From assembly GCA_965199975.1 (NCBI GenBank), contig OZ241340.1:868001-932000 (forward strand): a DNA stretch of 64,000 nt, written 5' to 3'. Position 1 is the stretch's first letter. Every line of letters begins with the position of its first letter. Source of the stretch: JASLDZ01 sp965199975 (GTDB lineage: Bacteria; Pseudomonadota; Alphaproteobacteria; Caulobacterales; Caulobacteraceae). This document shows, piece after piece, positions 60,201-64,000 of this stretch. The notes under the pieces were generated by a model. It did no database searches. It saw only the letters and a program-made list of their open reading frames with translations, and was not told where the DNA came from. The position numbers and the translations under genes are program-made.

Positions 60201-60833
60201 GGCGTCGACCGCCTCGTCGCTGTCCTGGGTGGTGTAGCGGCCGGCGGTGTCGATCAGGACGGCCTTGTCGGTGAACCACCAATCGGCGGTGCGGGTGCCG
60301 CCGATGCCGCGCACCGGCGCGGCGCCCATCTCTTGCGCGGCGGGGAAATGCAGGCCGCAGTTGCGCAGGGCGGTGGTCTTGCCCGCGCCTGGGGGGCCGA
60401 TGATCACGTACCAGGGCAGCTCGTAGATGAACTCGCGCTGGGCGCCCACGCGGGTCCCGCGCATCAGCTCCAGCGCCTTGGCCGCGCGCTCCTCCATCGC
60501 CTTCACGTCCGCCTCGGAGAGGTCCGGCGCGGGCGGGGCTGCGCTCGCGTCGGGCGCGGCGGCCAGGGCGCTGATCATGGCGGCGTTGGCGCGCTTGGCC
60601 CGCAGGCGCTTGACCAGGAACCACCCAGTCACCACCAGGATGACGAAAGCGATGAAGACCAGCCGCCACAACGGCTTGGCCAGCGGCGCGTGGCCGGCGA
60701 AGGCGACCAGGGGGCCGCCGAACCAGATCAGCAACGCAACCAGCACCACGCCCAGCACCACGAAGACCCACTTCGGCGGGGCGCGGAACCGCGGCGCGTA
60801 CCAGCCGGCGGGAAGGACGGCGGAGAGGTTCAC
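57201..60833 (-). CDS. tssM: T6SS inner-membrane subunit TssM (IcmF)
   Basis: A 1210-residue IcmF-family protein: two N-terminal helices (about 21-45 and 56-75), a cytoplasmic GTPase-like domain with Walker A GPPGAGKTTAL and DTAGRYTTQD, a third helix near 430, and a long periplasmic part (SVMNPFY-type helices, C-terminal beta domain GPTPGVSLSFQDKPGAPPTV). It bridges TssL in the inner membrane to TssJ in the outer. GTG start overlaps the TssL stop (GTGA). Confidence 0.95.
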   Translation of the reverse strand: MNLSAVLPAGWYAPRFRAPPKWVFVVLGVVLVALLIWFGGPLVAFAGHAPLAKPLWRLVFIAFVILVVTGWFLVKRLRAKRANAAMISALAAAPDASAAPPAPDLSEADVKAMEERAAKALELMRGTRVGAQREFIYELPWYVIIGPPGAGKTTALRNCGLHFPAAQEMGAAPVRGIGGTRTADWWFTDKAVLIDTAGRYTTQDSDEAVDAKAWLGFLDILKRYRPRQPLTGVIVALPAPDLLAADEGEVLAHARAVRARINEIGQRFGVRTPVYLLLTKMDLLAGFTEFFDDLDATGREQVWGHTFPLRTEAGAPAQGVAGAGEAVDALVRRLDARLLSRVQAERDMERRGLIFGFPQQVAALRAPLLPLLETIARETRFEPPPLMRGVYFTSGAQFGRPIDRLLASLSAKFGVSATAVGGTAGKGRSYFLQDLLNKVMFPEAALAGRDPLTEKRRRTLRLALLGGGAALTLLLSLGWLIGYLGNARLIHLLAERSTKLQQDVSALPGGDVSDSDVSGVLPVLDEARALPFGADAPKAVRSPGFSFGVGRTGALRPQVNGAYRNLLNRLMLPRLILGVEDRLRALTKAPEAPGSDSRSEVYSLLRIYLMLGRAAGAPMEKQQIQAWFAESWAESLPGEEDTPLRADLQAHLASLLAGPLAPPTLDNDLITTARAQVSSLSPGERAYSRLLADPSLTGLNAYTLLDAPGVGSSGLFQFRSGKPLNTGVPGMFRHSAFYGPVLAAIGKAAASTADDGWVLGRPAEGTPLSEVGRVKDGILVAYLQDFTKHWDGFIEDIGVSGRYPPDERIRRALQPPSPVKLLIESLASETNLTPPGAPGKTGVAGAVLRTSSLFSRRIYSGMNRARQVEAVNSGQPPSPPGPLDEVVEHYRWLRELTPTTSGPSPIDDALAALKDVADSTGAAKAASSMGDPVLQHEKTGSAMAATSKLQQVTRALPPAAGGLFTGFVTSSTQSLNQGAKTSIEQQYTSQILPQCRAILAQGFPFSSSTHQVSIDDFSRLLRPGGLLDQFQTTNLNGQIDTAGRDWGLSPSGRALGLDLGGVRQLQKADRIRQAFFKPGDVRPNVRFLLEPVGPGAGAATVTLTVDGVPAAFSGLSRKPVELHWPGPTPGVSLSFQDKPGAPPTVKTWTGDFAFLQMLREARVSAAGSTSATFQIGAGSQMATFRLRVENTATDPFLLPELRTFACPAKL

Positions 60834-62278
60834 AGGATCTTCGCCGCCGCGCCGGGCGCGTAGGTCTTGGGGATGGCGACCTCGACCCGGCGGTTCTGTC
60901 GGCGCGCCGCATCGTCGGTATTGGGGACCACCGGCTGGGTCTCGCCCAGGCCGGAGGGCTTCAGCCGGTCCTTGTTCGCGCCCGCGCCGGCGAGCTTGTC
61001 CACCACCGTCTGCGCCCGCGCCTCCGAGAGCGCCTGGTTCGACGGGAATCGCAGGGAATGCACGGGGCGGTCGTCGGTGTGGCCGGTCACCGGAACGTCG
61101 CCCAAGGTCAGCCCGATGGCCTTGGCCACCCGCTGCATGGTGCCATCATAGGCGGCGTCCAGGTCGGCGGAGCCGGAGGCGAACAACCCCTTGTCCTTGA
61201 GGCGCACGAGCACCGCGTCCGGCTGGTCGCTCACCGCCACGCGGCCGGCGTCGATGTCGGGCTTGAGGATGCCGATCACCGTCTGCAGCAGGCGCGTGTC
61301 CGAGGGCGGCGGCGGGGCGTTGCGGTTCAGCCGGGCGGGGCCGGCGGCGTAGACCGAAGCGAGAGGCCGCACCGCCGCGGAGCCCGCGCCGGACAGCGCC
61401 AGGAGGAAGCCCGCGTAGATCAGGAGCGCCAGCACGGCGAAGCCGGCCGCGTACACCCACAAGGGCGCTTGGCGCGCCAGCGCCTGGTAGGCGGCATCCT
61501 CCCCCCGCCAGTTGGGCGAAAGACCACGCTCGAACGCGCCGCGCAGGTTGCGCAGGGCGGCGTAGATGCGCTCGCGCATCTGGAACAGCCGGCTGGCGCC
61601 CTGGCGGTCCAGCCGCATGCGCCCTTCGAAGCCGAAGGAGATGCAGTAGTAGATCAGCTCCAGCAGGTGCGGCGCCCGGTTGGGCCGGGCCTCCAGCGAC
61701 TCGGCGATCTCGAACATGCGGTCGCCCGAGACCACCTCGTTGTGGAAGGTGGCCACCAGCGTCTGCCGCGCCCAGGCGCTCTTGGCGCCCCAGGGGGTGG
61801 AGAGGATCACCTCGTCCAGCAGCGCGCAGAGCGCATAGTGGCCGTAGCGCACCTCGTCCTCGCCCGCACCGTCCTCGCGGCAGGTCTGCTGGAAGCCGCG
61901 CAGCTCGTCGACCACCTCCTGGCGCAGGCGGGGGATGTCTTCGTAGCGGGTCTCGGCGCGCAGCGCGTTGGCCAGTGCGATCAGCCGCGTGCCGGCGTTG
62001 ATCAGCGGGTTGGCGCCACCCACCACGTCGATCGGCGCGCCGGAGACCTGGCGTTGCGACGCCTCGGGCGCAGCGCGCGGCGCCGCGCGGCGCGGCGCCC
62101 GGAAGGAGGAGGGTGGCGCGAAGGGGTTGGCGTCCTCGCGGCCACGCGCGCCGACCAGCGTCGGGTCGTTCTGCGCCTCGCCGAAGCCGCCGCCGCGCAC
62201 CGCGCCGGGCGCGGGACGGATGACGGTGCGCTCGCCCTCGTCCTCCTCGTCGAAGCTGAAGGGGTCCTTCGGGCTCAC
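60830..62278 (-). CDS. tssL: T6SS subunit TssL (DotU) fused to an OmpA-like domain
   Basis: A 482-residue 'evolved' TssL: an Arg/Pro-rich N-terminal tail, DotU domain (NPLINAGTRLIALANALRAE, CALLDEVILSTPWGAKSAWA, HLLELIYYCISFGFEGRMRL), a single membrane helix (WVYAAGFAVLALLIYAGFLL), and a C-terminal OmpA peptidoglycan-binding domain (VTGHTDDRPVHSLRFPSNQA; LSEARAQTVV). GTG 62278 overlaps the tssK stop. Confidence 0.95.
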   Translation of the reverse strand: MSPKDPFSFDEEDEGERTVIRPAPGAVRGGGFGEAQNDPTLVGARGREDANPFAPPSSFRAPRRAAPRAAPEASQRQVSGAPIDVVGGANPLINAGTRLIALANALRAETRYEDIPRLRQEVVDELRGFQQTCREDGAGEDEVRYGHYALCALLDEVILSTPWGAKSAWARQTLVATFHNEVVSGDRMFEIAESLEARPNRAPHLLELIYYCISFGFEGRMRLDRQGASRLFQMRERIYAALRNLRGAFERGLSPNWRGEDAAYQALARQAPLWVYAAGFAVLALLIYAGFLLALSGAGSAAVRPLASVYAAGPARLNRNAPPPPSDTRLLQTVIGILKPDIDAGRVAVSDQPDAVLVRLKDKGLFASGSADLDAAYDGTMQRVAKAIGLTLGDVPVTGHTDDRPVHSLRFPSNQALSEARAQTVVDKLAGAGANKDRLKPSGLGETQPVVPNTDDAARRQNRRVEVAIPKTYAPGAAAKIL

Positions 62279-63627
62279 CGCAGCCGCCCGCGGATGGCCC
62301 ACATCTCGAGCGCGAGGTCAGGCACGTCGCCCGAGACGTGCAGCGCCGCGCCGCCGGAGCGCTCGACCAGCTTCCAGTCTTCCGAGGCGGCGTTGATCTC
62401 GAAGTAGACCATGCCGGCGCGGAACGGGATCTGGCGGGGCTCTGTGGGAAGCGCGCGGATCGGCGCGCCGCCCAGCTGCAGGTTGACCAGGTCGCGGATG
62501 CGCTCCACCGGGCCGATGGTGGTGCGCTTGGGCAGGTTGGAGCGCAGCGTCTCGGGGTCGATCGACGCGCGCGCCGCCAGCACGAACACGCAGTCGGTGA
62601 AGAGCGACCGGTCGGTGATGCGCGCCACGCGGATGTTGTAGGCGCGCTCCTCGAGCGCGATGGGGATGGCGGTCTGCTCGAACACCGCGGAGAGCGCCTC
62701 TCGCAGGAAGGCCAGCAGAGGCTCGAAGGAGCCCTGCAGATCGACGTGGCGATAAGGCGGCAGCTTGGGCGGGCGGTTCGTGGCCGTGTCGGTGATGGTG
62801 GAGAGCTCGCCCGCCAGCGCCGAGAACGCCTCGTACAGCCGCTCGGGATGCAGCGAAGGCAGAGCCGAGAGGTGGCGCAGCACCATGTCGTTCCTGTTGC
62901 ACAGCATCAGCACGATGAAGTCGGTCACCTCCGCGCTGCCCTTGCCGCCAGGGCTCGAAAGGCGCGCGGCGATGGCGGCCGCCCTGTGCTGCAGGAGGCC
63001 GCGGATCTCGGCCAGGGCCGAGCGCAGCGGCGCCGAGGCCGCCACGTCCAGCACTGTGGGCGAGAAGGCGCCGTCCAGCGTCACCGCCCCGTCCAGCCCC
63101 TTCTCCACCAGCCGCGCGATCGGCAGGCTGACATAGCCCGCCAGCTCCTGGCGCTCGTGCAGCAGGCGCAGGTCGAGCTTGCCGACGGTGAGGTCGGCGG
63201 GCGCGCCGGCGCCGACCAGGGCGTCGGTCACCTCGGCGGACTGGCCGATCCAGCGCACCGCCTGGTCGCCCTCGCGCTCCAGCCGCGCCTCGGCGACGCC
63301 CTGGCGGCGCACGGGCAGGGCCAGGCTGACCACCGCGTTGCGCAGGTCGGAGGGGACGGCCAGCGGCGTCGGATGGTCGTCATCGCCGGGCACGTCGAAC
63401 GCGGTGCCGTCGGGCAGGATGCCGGCGGCTCGCGTCAGGGCGAAGACGCCGGTACGCAGGAGCGCCGCATCCACCTCCAGCGACGTGAAGCCCCAGGAGA
63501 AGGGCCGCATCGCCTGGGCGTTCACCCGCACCATCTTCTCGAGATAACGCTCGAACTGCTGGAAGTGCTGGGTGCGCAGGAACATGCCCTCCGCCCACAG
63601 CACCTTGTTCTCCCAGTGGTTCGACAT
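62275..63627 (-). CDS. tssK: T6SS baseplate subunit TssK
   Basis: A 450-residue TssK starting MSNHWENKVLWAEGMFLRTQ, with HFQQFERYLEKMVRVNAQAM, RPFSWGFTSLEVDAALLRTG and KLPPYRHVDLQGSFEPLLAF. TssK joins baseplate wedges to the membrane complex. ATG 63627 restores the conserved N-terminus; the upstream open frame is not conserved. First complete gene of the visible T6SS transcription unit. Confidence 0.95.
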   Translation of the reverse strand: MSNHWENKVLWAEGMFLRTQHFQQFERYLEKMVRVNAQAMRPFSWGFTSLEVDAALLRTGVFALTRAAGILPDGTAFDVPGDDDHPTPLAVPSDLRNAVVSLALPVRRQGVAEARLEREGDQAVRWIGQSAEVTDALVGAGAPADLTVGKLDLRLLHERQELAGYVSLPIARLVEKGLDGAVTLDGAFSPTVLDVAASAPLRSALAEIRGLLQHRAAAIAARLSSPGGKGSAEVTDFIVLMLCNRNDMVLRHLSALPSLHPERLYEAFSALAGELSTITDTATNRPPKLPPYRHVDLQGSFEPLLAFLREALSAVFEQTAIPIALEERAYNIRVARITDRSLFTDCVFVLAARASIDPETLRSNLPKRTTIGPVERIRDLVNLQLGGAPIRALPTEPRQIPFRAGMVYFEINAASEDWKLVERSGGAALHVSGDVPDLALEMWAIRGRLR

Positions 63628-63722
63628 CAGCCGGCCCTCGCCGCGCCCGCGAAGGGCTGGTGGCGACAAGGCCTAGCTGATCTCCGCGACTGCGCCACCC
63701 GCCCCCCTTTCCCGCGCGCCGC

Positions 63723-64000
63723 TCAGCGGCCCGACATCCTGTCCAGCTCGGCCAGCTGCGCCTCGTAGGCGGCGCGGAATTCGCGATTGGCCGGGCTGTC
63801 CGCGCTGTCCTGCGTCTCGCTGCGCACCTGGGCGTAGAGCCGATCGTACTCGGTCCACAGCACGCCGGCCCGTGTCTTGAGCACGAAGGGCTGGTCCTTG
63901 ACCGCCTCCTCCACCTTCGCCGGAGCCAGCAGGTCCAGGGTGGAGACCAGCGCCGCCCGCAGGCCGGCCAGCATGCACAGGAGGTGCTTCTTCACGTCCG
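63723..64000 (-). CDS. T6SS FHA-domain protein (TagH/Fha-like), C-terminal part; 5' end outside window
   Basis: The frame runs off the right edge (DVKKHLLCMLAGLRAALVST). The visible ~92 residues (LDLLAPAKVEEAVKDQPFVL, TRAGVLWTEYDRLYAQVRSE, NREFRAAYEAQLAELDRMSG) match the helical C-terminus of T6SS FHA proteins, which recruit and are regulated by threonine phosphorylation. It is 95 bp upstream of tssK. The N-terminal FHA domain would lie beyond the window, so the call is provisional. Confidence 0.6.
   Translation of the reverse strand, partial: DVKKHLLCMLAGLRAALVSTLDLLAPAKVEEAVKDQPFVLKTRAGVLWTEYDRLYAQVRSETQDSADSPANREFRAAYEAQLAELDRMSGR

Overview
The window is high-GC bacterial DNA with tightly packed, often overlapping genes (many ATGA/GTGA junctions and frequent GTG/TTG starts). 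Protein content points to an alphaproteobacterium, most likely Caulobacterales (Caulobacter/Phenylobacterium-like): a rimP-nusA-(ylxR/L7Ae)-infB cluster, a cyoABCD quinol oxidase, DUF1289, PepSY/TonB-receptor uptake loci and TssL with an OmpA tail. This assignment is inferred from gene families, not from a marker comparison.

Layout. 1-4.2 kb: end of an L,D-transpeptidase gene, a small lipoprotein, dusA, an aspartic protease, DUF1289, three tandem paralogous micro-proteins with a terminator, and a divergent CobT-like protein. 4.3-11.4 kb: a pair of acyl-CoA dehydrogenases and gltB. 11.5-18.1 kb: SRPBCC protein, a dehydrogenase, the cyoABCD operon and a peroxiredoxin. 18.2-23.9 kb: YqgE, a GGDEF/EAL protein, an acetyltransferase, a TauE-type transporter, YaaA, an SDR. 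24-26.8 kb: a cytosine methyltransferase and a Vsr mismatch endonuclease flanking cysK. 26.7-32.8 kb: a GH3 beta-glucosidase with a palindromic operator, YjbQ, and a DUF4198 / ApbE-DUF2271 fusion / PepSY flavin-metal locus. 32.8-40.2 kb: the infB-ylxR-flavin reductase-nusA-rimP operon, with an intrinsic terminator just before rimP. 40.8 kb: a tRNA-Cys-like gene with an unusual anticodon loop. 40.9-45.9 kb: a probable copper/metal uptake locus (PepSY-TM, TonB receptor, DUF2946) and DUF4142. 45.9-50.3 kb: decayed xanthine-dehydrogenase and IS110 fragments, a cyclophilin, an M13 peptidase, and a gene-poor stretch.

50.3-64 kb is a type VI secretion (T6SS) region. The minus-strand core runs (TagH-like)-TssK-TssL-TssM-TagF-PppA. 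Next to it are a LysM lipoprotein with a Tle1-like hydrolase, and an EagR (DUF1795) chaperone followed by a PAAR effector with N-terminal membrane helices, a C-terminal toxin and an overlapping immunity gene. Downstream of this pair is an orphan array: two blocks copied from the effector gene, then a different toxin tail and its own overlapping immunity candidate. I regard this as the most interesting part of the window: a stored, recombination-ready alternative toxin tip, partly decayed.
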